Notes: generated by a model from the sequence alone, not told the origin. A DNA stretch of 19,663 nt from DATEAV01 sp964513155 (GCA_964513155.1 CAZEMA010000042.1:1-19663); one strand, 5' to 3'; positions 1 to 6,826 are shown, counted from the stretch's first letter. Translations and numbers: made by a program.

Positions 1-80
1 GGGGTGAGGGTTCGAAGCCCAGCCTGCCATGTCCCGTGTCACCGTCTCATAAATGGATTGAACGCAATCAGCAACCGAAC

Positions 81-108
81 CCTCCCGCGGGATGAGAACC
101 GCGGGAGG
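81..108. terminator. Strong inverted repeat, possible 3' end of an upstream transcript
   Basis: Two 10-base arms (81-90 and 99-108) are perfectly complementary around an 8-base loop. There is no T tract on the plus strand after it, so a classical intrinsic terminator is not shown; it could be a processing or stabilising hairpin for a gene ending before the window. The rest of positions 1-187 holds no gene I can support. Confidence 0.4.
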
Positions 109-187
109 CTCGTTGCCAACAACGGGCGAGCGTCGGGTCAGTTCGCGCCTCCTCGCTCCGGATCAACCCGTCGCCTCGCGCCTGCCG

Positions 188-215
188 TTGACACCGGTCC
201 GATTCCGAGGATAAT
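188..215 (+). promoter_or_regulatory. Sigma-70-type promoter of the pheS operon
   Basis: A perfect -35 TTGACA (188-193) is followed after 16 bases by GATAAT (210-215), one mismatch from the -10 consensus. Transcription would start near 222, just upstream of the T-box leader, which fits the leader's expected 5' end. An alternative -10, TAATAC at 212-217, would give an 18-base spacer. Confidence 0.75.
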
Positions 216-221
216 ACGGTC

Positions 222-508
222 AACCGATAGACAAAGGCCGTGACGGAGGAAAGTAGGCGGGGGGACGTCGCCAGGGAGGCCGGGGGATGACTGGAACCCC
301 GGCTCGACCGAATCCCGTTGAAGTTCCCTCCCGAGCCGCCCGGGGGAACGCCCTGCATGGGCCAGTAGTCCGGGCCGGATCCCCACCGTTAGCGCAGGGG
401 AGTCGATCGCCGCGAAGCGGCCGTCGGCGCCAAGTGGGCCCTATGGGGCCAAGAAGGGTGGTACCGCGGGTTCCTCTCCCGTCCCTTTGAAGGGCGGGAG
501 TTTTCCTT
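222..508 (+). promoter_or_regulatory. T-box riboswitch, tRNA-Phe specific, controlling pheS
   Basis: The leader senses uncharged tRNA-Phe and controls read-through into the Phe-tRNA synthetase genes. Stem I runs from about 244 to 345, with an AGTA element at 252-255, base pairing 256-260 with 336-340, and an apical arm about 278-303. The specifier loop carries GAA-G followed by TTC (324-326), the Phe codon. The antiterminator T-box sequence lies at 451-470 with the conserved TGGTACCGCGG core (459-469). Its TGGT would pair with a tRNA 3' end ACCA, as expected for tRNA-Phe with discriminator A. The CGTCCCT 3' side (480-486) can pair either with the antiterminator or within the terminator. T-boxes on aminoacyl-tRNA synthetase genes are established in Firmicutes, Chloroflexi and others; the outer limits here are approximate. 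Confidence 0.92.
476..508 (+). terminator. Intrinsic terminator of the T-box leader
   Basis: CTCCCG (476-481) pairs with CGGGAG (495-500). CCC (483-485) pairs with GGG (492-494) above one unpaired T. The stem is followed by TTTTCCTT (501-508). The 5' arm overlaps the 3' half of the T-box antiterminator, so the two folds are mutually exclusive, as expected for transcription-attenuation T-boxes. Confidence 0.85.
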
Positions 509-572
509 AATCCCCTTCCCCCATGGGAGAGGGCACGGTGAGGGTTCCTTCCGGGGGAGAGCTGGGTGAGGA
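509..572. repeat. Dispersed-repeat-like C-rich/G-rich segment before pheS
   Basis: The stretch contains CCCCTTCCCCCATGGGAGAG followed by GGTGAGGG, then a second partial unit with GGGGGAGAG and GGGTGAGG. The pattern resembles the widespread CCCTCTCCC/GGGAGAGGG...GGTGAGGG intergenic repeats of many GC-rich bacterial genomes. Only one locus is present in this window, so the repetitive nature is inferred from memory of such elements. It sits between the T-box terminator and the pheS start and provides the GAGGAGG ribosome-binding site (about 567-573). Confidence 0.45.
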
Positions 573-578
573 GGTCCT

Positions 579-1604
579 ATGCTAGATCGTCTGGACAAGA
601 TCGAGCAGGTGGCGCTGGCAGATCTGGAGGCGACGAAGCAGGAGGCGGATCTGCAGACCTGGAGAGTCCGGCATCTCGGCCGGTCGGGGGAACTCTCTCT
701 GGTCCTTGACGGGCTGCGCAACCTTCCCAAGGAGGAACGCCCTGCGGTGGGTCGCCGCGCCAACGAGGTCAAAGCTGCACTCGAGGCCGCCTACGAGGCT
801 CGAGTGGAGGCCTTGCGCGCGGCCGCCCTGCAACGCTCACTGTTGGAGGAGCGTCTCGACGTGACCCTTCCCGGCCGCCCCTTGCCCCTCGGCCGGCTCC
901 ACCCAGCCACGCAGACACTGCGGCGGATCCTGGCGATCTGGGCAGAGATGGGCTTCCAGGTCTACCAGTCCCGAGAGGTGGAGACAGACGACTACAACTT
1001 CGGCCTCTTGAACATGCCCCCACATCACCCTGCCCGGGATATGTGGGACACCTTCCACACGACGGAGCCCGGCATTCTGCTCCGAACCCACACCTCCCCG
1101 GGCCAGATCCACGTGATGCAGGAGCGGGCACCGGAGCCGATCCGTGTCGTCTTGCCCGGGATGTGCTACCGCTACGAGCAGATCACCGCCCGGGCCGAGA
1201 TACAGTTCAACCAGGTCGAGGGTCTGGCGGTCGGACGGCATATCACTTTCGCTGACCTCAAGGGCACCCTCACCGCCTTTGCGCGCCGCTTGTATGGGCA
1301 ACACGTCAGTACGCGCTTCCGCGCCGGCCACTTCCCTTTCACCGAGCCCTCGGCGGAGATGGACGTCGAATGCTTCCTCTGCGGAGGCGAGGGCTGCCCG
1401 GTCTGCAAGGAAACCGGCTGGCTGGAGGTGCTCGGCTCCGGGATGGTCCATCCGGTCGTCTTGGTCAACGGTGGCTACGATCCTCTCGAGTTCTCGGGGT
1501 TCGCCTTCGGCATGGGTCCTGAGCGCATGGCCATGCTCAAGTGTGGCATCGAGGATATTCGCTACTTCTGGGCCAACGACCTGCGCTTCCTCGAGCAGTT
1601 CTAG
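579..1604 (+). CDS. pheS: Phenylalanyl-tRNA synthetase alpha subunit
   Basis: This is the catalytic subunit of the (alpha-beta)2 enzyme that charges tRNA-Phe in the cytoplasm; 341 residues is normal. The N-terminal helical arm (about 1-90) binds tRNA. The class II core follows, with RTHTSPGQ (169-176), motif 2 around RFRAGHFPFTEPS (246-258) and motif 3 around GFAFGMGPERMAM (307-319). A Cys4 knuckle (C265, C268, C273, C276) lies between motifs 2 and 3. The C terminus NDLRFLEQF is typical. Where many PheS carry DATH...FHQ, this protein has ITARAE...FNQ (202-212), which looks like a subfamily variant. The ATG at 579 follows GAGGAGG at good spacing. It is first in the T-box-controlled operon, 88 bases before the next gene. 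Confidence 0.97.
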   Translation: MLDRLDKIEQVALADLEATKQEADLQTWRVRHLGRSGELSLVLDGLRNLPKEERPAVGRRANEVKAALEAAYEARVEALRAAALQRSLLEERLDVTLPGRPLPLGRLHPATQTLRRILAIWAEMGFQVYQSREVETDDYNFGLLNMPPHHPARDMWDTFHTTEPGILLRTHTSPGQIHVMQERAPEPIRVVLPGMCYRYEQITARAEIQFNQVEGLAVGRHITFADLKGTLTAFARRLYGQHVSTRFRAGHFPFTEPSAEMDVECFLCGGEGCPVCKETGWLEVLGSGMVHPVVLVNGGYDPLEFSGFAFGMGPERMAMLKCGIEDIRYFWANDLRFLEQF

Positions 1605-1692
1605 GAGCATGCTGGAAATCCCAACCCTGAAGGAGATATGCTTCTTTCCTTGCGTTGGTCTTCTTCAGCAGCCTGCCAGATCGGAGTGAGAC

Positions 1693-2109
1693 ATGGACAA
1701 CAGCCCGCAGACGACAGACGACCTGAAAGAGGAATTGCGCAATCTGGGAGCAAATCTGAAGGAAGTGCTCCGAACCGCATGGGAGAGGGAAGAACGTAAG
1801 AAGGCCCAGACCGACGTCGAGGCCGGGCTGGCGGAACTGGTCGCCGCGCTGAGCCAGATATCGAAAGAGCTCGCTGAAACCCCGGCCGGCCAGCGCCTCC
1901 GGGCCGAAGCCAAGGGTCTGCAAGCCCGCGTCCAGAGCGGTGAGGTCCAGGAGAAGGTGCACTCGGAACTCCTGGAGGCCCTGCGCAAGGTGAACGCTGA
2001 TTTGAGGAAGGTCAGCAATCGCTGGGGGGCGGCCGGAGGAGGTGAGGCCCCTGGCGGCCATAGCACCACGCCGCCGGAGGCGTCCGCCGCACCCGGCCAG
2101 AGGTCTTGA
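1693..2109 (+). CDS. Small charged helical protein between pheS and pheT, function unknown
   Basis: The 138-residue protein is not assigned to a named family. It is highly charged and almost wholly helical from about residue 8 to 125, with heptad-like patterns suggesting coiled coils or a helical bundle. A low-complexity Gly/Pro/Ala/Ser tail follows (about 113-138). There is no signal peptide, membrane segment or Cys. The ATG at 1693 is preceded by GGAGTGAG. It lies 88 bases after pheS and 27 before pheT on the same strand, so it is almost surely co-transcribed and under the T-box. A role in synthetase assembly or tRNA handling is only a guess from position. Confidence 0.8.
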   Translation: MDNSPQTTDDLKEELRNLGANLKEVLRTAWEREERKKAQTDVEAGLAELVAALSQISKELAETPAGQRLRAEAKGLQARVQSGEVQEKVHSELLEALRKVNADLRKVSNRWGAAGGGEAPGGHSTTPPEASAAPGQRS

Positions 2110-2136
2110 GATCCCGAGGACACCCGAGGGTAGATC

Positions 2137-4224
2137 ATGAAGATCCCGCTTTCCTGGCTTAGAGACTTCGTCGCCATCGAGATACCGATCGAGGAGCTCG
2201 CCAAGCGGCTGACGCTCGCGGGCCTCGAGGTCGAAGAGATCGGCTACATCGGCTTGCCGCTCCCCCGAGGCAAGATCGAGGGCCGCGCAGGCGGTCACCT
2301 CCGGCACGAGACCAAGATCAGCGGCCTGGCCTGGGACCCCGACAAGTTCGTGGTGGGGACGGTGCTGGAGGTTATGCCGCACCCTGCCGCCGATCGTCTG
2401 GTCCTGTGCCGCCTGGACGACGGCCAGGGCGAGCACATCGTCCTGACCGGCGCCCCCAATCTGTTTCCCTTCAAGGGACAGGGAGCCTTGGCCCGGCCAC
2501 TCAAGGTCGCCTACGCCCGCGAAGATGCCCGCCTCTATGACGGGCATAAGCCCGGCTGGGAGGTGATGACGCTCAAGAAGACCAAGATCCGTGGCGTCGA
2601 GTCCTCCTCGATGGCCTGCTCCGAGAAGGAGTTGGGGATCTCCGANNNNNNNNNNNNNNNNNNNNNNNNNNNNNNNNNNNNNNNNNNNNNNNNNNNNNNN
2701 NNNNNNNNNNNNNNNNNNNNNNNNNNNNNNNNNNNNNNNNNNNNNTCGATCGCCGGCGTCATGGGCGGCGCCGAGACCGAGGTCGGCGAGAAGACGACCA
2801 ACGTCCTGCTGGAGGGCGCGGCCTGGAACTTCATCAACATCCGCCGTACCGTTGCCGCTCAGAAGCTGCTCTCCGAGGCCTCCTATCGCTTCTCGCGCGG
2901 CGTCCATCCCGCCATGGCCGAGCGCGGTGTGCGCCGCGGGCTGGCAATGATGCGTCAGTTGGCCGGAGGCACGATCGCCGAGGGTCTGGTGGACGAATAC
3001 CCCCTCCGGCCAGTGGCGCCCACGGTTGAGATCACCCTTGACGACGTTGCCCGTTGGCTGGGCATCCGCCCCGAGGCTGAGGAGGTCGTCGGTATCTTGC
3101 GCCGCTTGGAGTTCGCCATCCAGGTTTCAGGCAAGACCATCCGGGCAACAGCCCCCGATCACCGCCTCGACATCGGCGAGGGAGTGACCGGCAAAGCTGA
3201 CGTGATGGAGGAGATCGCCCGCGTCTACGGCTACGAGCGAATCCCCGAGACCCAGATTGCTGACCGCCTGCCTCCACAGCATGGCAATCCATCACTGGAG
3301 GCCGAGGACCGCGTTCGCGACCACCTCGTCCGGTTAGGCCTCCAGGAGGTCATCACCTACCGGCTGACCTCGCCCGAGCGGGAGGCTCGCCGCCTGTCGC
3401 CAGGCGTGCCCCCGGACGAGATGCCCTATATCCGGCTGGCCAACCCGATCGCCAGCGATCGCATCGTCCTGCGGCACAGCCTGCTGGCCAGTGTCCTGGA
3501 GGTCGTCGAGAAGAACGCTCGTGTGCGCGAACGAATCGCCGTCTTCGAGATCGGCCCTGTCTTCCTGGCCTCAGAGTTGGGTTCCCTACCTGATGAGCCG
3601 CGCCGCCTGGCCATTGTCCTCAGCGGCGCGCGCTACCTGTCGGCCTGGCAGGGCAGGGACAGCGGCTCAATGGACTTCTACGACCTCAAGGGCATCATCA
3701 GCTCCTTGCTCGGGGCCCTCGAGGCTATCCGCTTCGAGCCAGCCGAACATCCGACCTTCCATCCCGGCAAGTGTGCCCGGGTGTACGCCGGGGATCAGTC
3801 ACTCGGCGTGCTGGGAGAGGTCCATCCGCTCGTCCGCCAGCGGTACGACCTCCCGGCCGCACCCCTGCTCGCCGCGGAGTTGGACCTGGAGGCTCTGCTG
3901 ATCTCCACCCCTGCCAGCCAAGCGATCCGACCTGTGCCTTCCTTCCCTCCGGTCCTTGAGGATCTCGCAGTCGTCGTCGAAGAGGGCATCCCGGCCAAGC
4001 AGGTCGAATCCCTGATCCGGCAGGCCGGCGGGACGCTGCTGCAGGATGTGCGACTCTTCGACCTGTATCGGGGGGAGCAGATCGGCCCAGGCATGAAGAG
4101 CCTGGCCTACTCACTCACCTATCAGGCACCTGACCGGACGTTGACCGACGAGGAAGTTGCCCAGGTTCGCACCCGGATCGTCAAGCGTCTGGAGGAGACA
4201 CTCCAGGCCCACCTGCGGGCGTAA
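2137..4224 (+). CDS. pheT: Phenylalanyl-tRNA synthetase beta subunit, interrupted by an assembly gap
   Basis: This is the partner of PheS; it binds tRNA and edits misacylated Tyr-tRNA-Phe. The visible parts, in order, are the N-terminal WLRDFV segment, the EMAP/OB tRNA-binding domain (about 65-165, ending in SSSMACSEKELGIS), 100 Ns, the end of the B3/4 editing domain (IAGVMGG...), the B5 domain (about 280-365, DVMEEIARVYGYERIPET), the core-like domain, and the C-terminal anticodon-binding FDX-ACB domain (about 600-694). Frame is kept across the Ns, giving 695 residues with 34 unknown. In other PheT about 180-190 residues separate the SEKELG and AGVMGG segments, so the real protein is probably about 840 residues. 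It is the last gene of the operon, followed by a strong terminator. Confidence 0.95.
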   Translation: MKIPLSWLRDFVAIEIPIEELAKRLTLAGLEVEEIGYIGLPLPRGKIEGRAGGHLRHETKISGLAWDPDKFVVGTVLEVMPHPAADRLVLCRLDDGQGEHIVLTGAPNLFPFKGQGALARPLKVAYAREDARLYDGHKPGWEVMTLKKTKIRGVESSSMACSEKELGISXXXXXXXXXXXXXXXXXXXXXXXXXXXXXXXXXXSIAGVMGGAETEVGEKTTNVLLEGAAWNFINIRRTVAAQKLLSEASYRFSRGVHPAMAERGVRRGLAMMRQLAGGTIAEGLVDEYPLRPVAPTVEITLDDVARWLGIRPEAEEVVGILRRLEFAIQVSGKTIRATAPDHRLDIGEGVTGKADVMEEIARVYGYERIPETQIADRLPPQHGNPSLEAEDRVRDHLVRLGLQEVITYRLTSPEREARRLSPGVPPDEMPYIRLANPIASDRIVLRHSLLASVLEVVEKNARVRERIAVFEIGPVFLASELGSLPDEPRRLAIVLSGARYLSAWQGRDSGSMDFYDLKGIISSLLGALEAIRFEPAEHPTFHPGKCARVYAGDQSLGVLGEVHPLVRQRYDLPAAPLLAAELDLEALLISTPASQAIRPVPSFPPVLEDLAVVVEEGIPAKQVESLIRQAGGTLLQDVRLFDLYRGEQIGPGMKSLAYSLTYQAPDRTLTDEEVAQVRTRIVKRLEETLQAHLRA
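2646..2745. other. Assembly gap of 100 Ns inside pheT
   Basis: Exactly 100 undetermined bases are present, the usual placeholder for a scaffold gap of unknown length. The missing part is most of the B3/4 editing domain. Comparison with PheT architecture suggests roughly 500-560 bases are really absent. Confidence 0.97.
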
Positions 4225-4257
4225 GCCAGCAGCCCGCCGCCAGACGTAAACAAGCAG

Positions 4258-4296
4258 AAACCCGGTGTCGGCGATCCCTAGACACCGGGTTTCCCC
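4258..4296. terminator. Bidirectional intrinsic terminator between pheT and the GAF gene
   Basis: Twelve perfect base pairs join AAACCCGGTGTC (4258-4269) and GACACCGGGTTT (4281-4292) around an 11-base loop. A/T-rich arm ends serve as short T tracts on both strands. It sits 33 bases after the pheT stop and 19 bases beyond the stop of the converging GAF gene, so it can end both transcripts. Confidence 0.85.
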
Positions 4297-4311
4297 ATAC
4301 CTTTGACAGCC

Positions 4312-4929
4312 TTACTTGTTGGTGGTCTGCTCCGGGTAGGCTTCGGCTCGGACGATGGCAATCGCCGCCAGCTGCGCAACCACCCTGAGCAGATCCTGGT
4401 CTTGCTCCGTGAACTCGCCCCCCGAAGACTTGTTCAGGGCTTCGATCACGCCCAGCACGCGATCTCCCTCGATCAGAGGCACGCACGCCAGCGAGTAGGT
4501 GTGAAAGCCAATGGTCTCATCCACCTCAGGGGAGAAGTGCGCGTCCATGTGGACATCCCGCACAACCTGCGCCTGCTTGCTGGTCGCCACCCACCCCGCG
4601 ATCCCCACCCCCTTCGGCAAGCGGAACCCGGTCAGGCGCTGGCGGGCCTCACCGTGCACAACGGCGAAGACCAGTTCCCCCGTGTCATCGTCTGTCAGGA
4701 GCAGGGAACCGCCTTCAGCGTCCACGACGGCCAGCGCCGAGACCAGTAGGTCGTCGAGGAGCTTCATCACATCGGCATCGGGGGTGAGGTGTTGCAGGAT
4801 GTCTTGCAGAGCGCTCAAGGCCCGGACGGAGGAGCGCAGGACCGCCAACTCCTCCTTGAGATCCCGGTTCTCATCGCGCAGGCGGGAGACCTCAACCTGA
4901 AGAAAGCGAAGCGGATTGCGTCTTTCCAT
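4312..4929 (-). CDS. GAF-domain protein with N-terminal coiled coil
   Basis: The 205-residue soluble protein starts with a predicted coiled coil (about 8-45: VEVSRLRDENRDLKEELAVL) and continues with one GAF domain (about 46-195). The GAF part has the usual SLLLTDDDTGELVF, GIAGWVATS and a VCVPL-like SLACVPLIEGDRVLGVIEALNK segment. GAF domains bind small ligands or mediate dimers in signalling. No histidine kinase, GGDEF or output domain is attached, so it must act through a partner or be a stand-alone sensor. The ATG at 4929 is preceded by GGGAGGGG on the minus strand. It stands alone, convergent with pheT. Confidence 0.88.
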   Translation of the reverse strand: MERRNPLRFLQVEVSRLRDENRDLKEELAVLRSSVRALSALQDILQHLTPDADVMKLLDDLLVSALAVVDAEGGSLLLTDDDTGELVFAVVHGEARQRLTGFRLPKGVGIAGWVATSKQAQVVRDVHMDAHFSPEVDETIGFHTYSLACVPLIEGDRVLGVIEALNKSSGGEFTEQDQDLLRVVAQLAAIAIVRAEAYPEQTTNK

Positions 4930-4946
4930 CGTCCCCTCCCGGCCGC

Positions 4947-4955
4947 ATCATAGCA
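4947..4955 (-). promoter_or_regulatory. Extended -10 promoter for the GAF gene
   Basis: Read on the minus strand, TGCTATGAT matches an extended -10 (TGn plus TATGAT). No clear -35 is visible 17 bases upstream. The start would be near 4940, giving an untranslated leader of only about 11 bases that just includes the ribosome-binding site. Confidence 0.45.
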
Positions 4956-5057
4956 TGAGTCGCCAGTCGGCGATATCACCTTCTGCCCGAGGCCAAGCTA
5001 GTGGTCATGTGGACGCCCGGGGCGGGACGTCCTCCGCTGCCGGCGCCCTTCAAGTGG

Positions 5058-5092
5058 GGAAAGGCAAGGCGCCCCGCAAGAAGCGGGGCGCC
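5058..5092 (-). terminator. Terminator of the cold-shock gene
   Basis: A 10-bp perfect stem (5068-5077 with 5083-5092) with a 5-base loop lies 20 bases beyond the stop of the minus-strand cold-shock gene. On the minus strand it is followed by the pyrimidine-rich TTGCCTTTCC. Confidence 0.75.
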
Positions 5093-5111
5093 GGACAGTT
5101 GACATTGGCGA

Positions 5112-5321
5112 TTAGACTACGGTTACGTTGGCAGCCTGCAAACCTTTCGGGCCAGCCTCTACGCTGAACTCGACCTGCTGCCCTTCCTCCAGCTTGCGAT
5201 ATCCTTCCATCTGGATGGACGAGAAGTGGACGAAGACGTCCTCCCCCTCCTCGCGGCCGATGAACCCGTATCCCTTCACCGCATTGAACCACTTCACCGT
5301 GCCTCGAATTCTCTCGGACAT
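5112..5321 (-). CDS. Cold-shock protein (CspA family)
   Basis: This 69-residue single CSD protein is an OB-fold RNA/DNA chaperone. The RNP1 motif KGYGFI (16-21) and RNP2 motif VFVHFS (29-34) are both intact, and the GTVKWFN start and GLQAANV end are canonical. The reading frame extends 14 codons upstream to 5363, but the ATG at 5321 is preferred: it gives the family's standard N terminus (MSERIRGTVKWF) and is preceded by AGGAGG at about 11 bases. It is monocistronic, divergent from the next gene and followed by its own terminator. Confidence 0.95.
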   Translation of the reverse strand: MSERIRGTVKWFNAVKGYGFIGREEGEDVFVHFSSIQMEGYRKLEEGQQVEFSVEAGPKGLQAANVTVV

Positions 5322-5377
5322 TGTCGTGCTTGCCTCCTGTGGCAGTGTCTTGCTCGGCCGCACTCCGACGGGCTAAC

Positions 5378-5410
5378 GCAAAACCGCCTGGACCTCTGCC
5401 CGGGCGGTTG
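5378..5410 (-). promoter_or_regulatory. Hairpin in the presumed cold-shock gene leader
   Basis: On the minus strand AACCGCC (5409-5403) can pair with GGCGGTT (5388-5382) around a 14-base loop, followed by TT and then GCG. It lies about 60 bases upstream of the cold-shock start. It resembles a weak terminator or attenuator and could be part of a temperature-responsive leader, but no promoter further upstream is evident. Confidence 0.3.
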
Positions 5411-5452
5411 AAATGTCGTCCCGTACTCAGACTGCGTCCTGCACGGCAGTCA

Positions 5453-5461
5453 TGGTATCAT
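5453..5461 (+). promoter_or_regulatory. Extended -10 promoter upstream of the DNPH1-like gene
   Basis: TGGTATCAT fits an extended -10 (TGn plus TATCAT, one mismatch). No good -35 is visible. Transcription from about 5468 gives a leader of about 90 bases and excludes the N-terminal extension of the reading frame, supporting a start at 5557. Confidence 0.4.
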
Positions 5462-5556
5462 GCCCACGATGGGTCGTCAAGGGCCCGGCCCGCCAACCAC
5501 TCCACGTCGTCCGGAGGCCCCGACCCAGCGTGGCATCATCACCGGAGCCGTCGTTC

Positions 5557-6015
5557 ATGAACCTGTACTTCTCCTGCTCCCTGACCGGTGGCCGCAAAGA
5601 CCAGAAGGTCTACGCCGCCATCGTTGACCACCTGCTTGCCTCCGGCCATGAGGTTCCCACCGCGCACCTGGCACACCCCGGCGTGATGGACCTGGAACAG
5701 GTGGTCATCCCGGCCGAGGTCTATCAGCGAGACATTGCATGGATCCAGGGTTGCGACGGGCTCATCGCGGAGGTCAGCACCCCATCGCACGGCGTCGGCT
5801 ACGAGATTGCTTACGCCTTGAGCTTACAGAAGCCGGTGCTGTGCTGCTACCGCCGGGGAGCGATCGTATCCAAGATGCTTACCGGGAACGACTCGCCGTG
5901 TCTGGTCGTTTCCCAATATGACGACGAGGCCGAAGCCCTCGCCGCCGTTGACGCCTTCCTAACGACAAGGCTCACGGAGCATTTGAAGCTCCGGGAGCCG
6001 CCAACGAGGAGGTGA
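5557..6015 (+). CDS. DNPH1/Rcl-like 2'-deoxynucleoside 5'-phosphate N-hydrolase
   Basis: This 152-residue enzyme belongs to the nucleoside 2-deoxyribosyltransferase superfamily. YFSCSLTGGR (4-13), QRDIAWIQGCDGLIAEVSTPSHGVGYE (57-83) and the following ALSLQKPVLC match mammalian DNPH1/Rcl, which cleaves deoxynucleoside monophosphates to base and deoxyribose 5-phosphate. Tyr4, Asp59, Ser77 and Glu83 occupy the spacing of Rcl residues Tyr13, Asp69, Ser87 and the nucleophile Glu93. The frame opens at 5413, but the first 48 codons are Pro/Arg/Ser-rich and unlike the family, and the ATG at 5557 has GGAG upstream and starts directly at the conserved strand. It is 3 bases from the next gene, forming an operon. 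Substrate preference cannot be read from sequence. Confidence 0.85.
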   Translation: MNLYFSCSLTGGRKDQKVYAAIVDHLLASGHEVPTAHLAHPGVMDLEQVVIPAEVYQRDIAWIQGCDGLIAEVSTPSHGVGYEIAYALSLQKPVLCCYRRGAIVSKMLTGNDSPCLVVSQYDDEAEALAAVDAFLTTRLTEHLKLREPPTRR

Positions 6016-6018
6016 CCC

Positions 6019-6654
6019 GTGGCTCGCCCCGCGCTGCTCGACAAGCTTCACTGGTATGTCCATGATTCCTTCCGGCTGGATGGGCCGCCGGTGATCTACC
6101 TCGACCCCTTGCACCTGCCCGAGGGCAGCCCTGCCGCCGATCTGATCCTGGTCAGCCACGATCACTTCGATCACTGCTCTCAGGAAGACATCAAGCGAAT
6201 CCGCCGCCCAGGCACGGTGGTCGTGGCCAATCCCTCAGCCGCGGCCAAGATCAAGCGTCCGGTGACCGTCCTGATCCCCGGACAAGAGACCACCGTCGCC
6301 GGCGTGCGCATCGAGGCAGTGCCCGCCTACAACCTTGACAAGCCGTTTCATCCCCGCGAGGCCAACGGCATCGGCTTTGTCGTGACCGTGGCGGGCGAGC
6401 GTCTCTACTTCGCCGGGGACACCGACCACATTCCCGAAATGACCGGCCTGGCCTGTGACCTCGCCCTGCTCCCGGTCGGGGGCAAGTACACCATGACCGC
6501 CGAAGAGGCGGCCCAGGCGGCGGGGGCGATCCAACCCAAGATGGCGGTCCCCATGCACTACGGCGCTGGTGTGATTGGGACAAAGGCCGATGCAGAGACC
6601 TTCCGCAGCCAGTGCCCGGTGCCCGTGACCGTTTTCGAGGTCGACACCGCCTAG
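6019..6654 (+). CDS. Metallo-beta-lactamase-fold metal-dependent hydrolase
   Basis: This 211-residue cytoplasmic protein resembles the UPF0173/UlaG-like branch of the MBL superfamily. The metal ligands are visible: SHDHFDH (46-52, with H47, H49, D51, H52), the D of GDTD (134) and H180 in VPMHYG. The position of the usual third-motif His is taken by the PAYN segment (102-105), so the ligand set is not fully canonical. The GTG start at 6019 is preceded by AGGAGG, which overlaps the end of the upstream gene. Co-transcription with the nucleotide N-hydrolase suggests a related salvage or sanitising role, but the substrate is unknown. Confidence 0.85.
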   Translation: MARPALLDKLHWYVHDSFRLDGPPVIYLDPLHLPEGSPAADLILVSHDHFDHCSQEDIKRIRRPGTVVVANPSAAAKIKRPVTVLIPGQETTVAGVRIEAVPAYNLDKPFHPREANGIGFVVTVAGERLYFAGDTDHIPEMTGLACDLALLPVGGKYTMTAEEAAQAAGAIQPKMAVPMHYGAGVIGTKADAETFRSQCPVPVTVFEVDTA

Positions 6655-6783
6655 CCCCACCCCGAGCGAGGCCAGCCTCTGACGGATTGCCCCGCGTCGT
6701 CCCGCCACACTGAGAAGGCGGCTGAAGAGGCCCCTGCCCCAACGGTGCAGTCGCAAACGAAACCGCCGAGCGGTGTGCGCTAC

Positions 6784-6816
6784 TGCCCGGCGGTGGTCAT
6801 CTCGGCGACCGGGGCA
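6784..6816. terminator. Imperfect hairpin between converging genes
   Basis: TGCCCGG (6784-6790) can pair with CCGGGGCA (6809-6816) with one bulged G. It lies in the 172-base gap between the stops of the MBL gene (plus) and the NifU-like gene (minus). No real T tract follows on either strand, so the call is weak. Confidence 0.3.
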
Positions 6817-6826
6817 ACCTTCCCCG

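Noticed and set aside
6..22. GGTTCGAAGCC at the window start resembles a tRNA T arm
   Set aside because: Only three stem pairs form and the following bases do not give an acceptor strand or CCA, so a tRNA 3' end is not supported. It also does not complete the tRNA cut at the window end.
1638..1700. ATG with AAGGAG just before it in the gap after pheS
   Set aside because: The spacing is only 2 bases and the frame runs into the next gene without family resemblance; likely chance.
1537..2907. Long minus-strand reading frame opposite pheS and pheT
   Set aside because: It runs across the N gap and is a GC-driven shadow of the real plus-strand genes.
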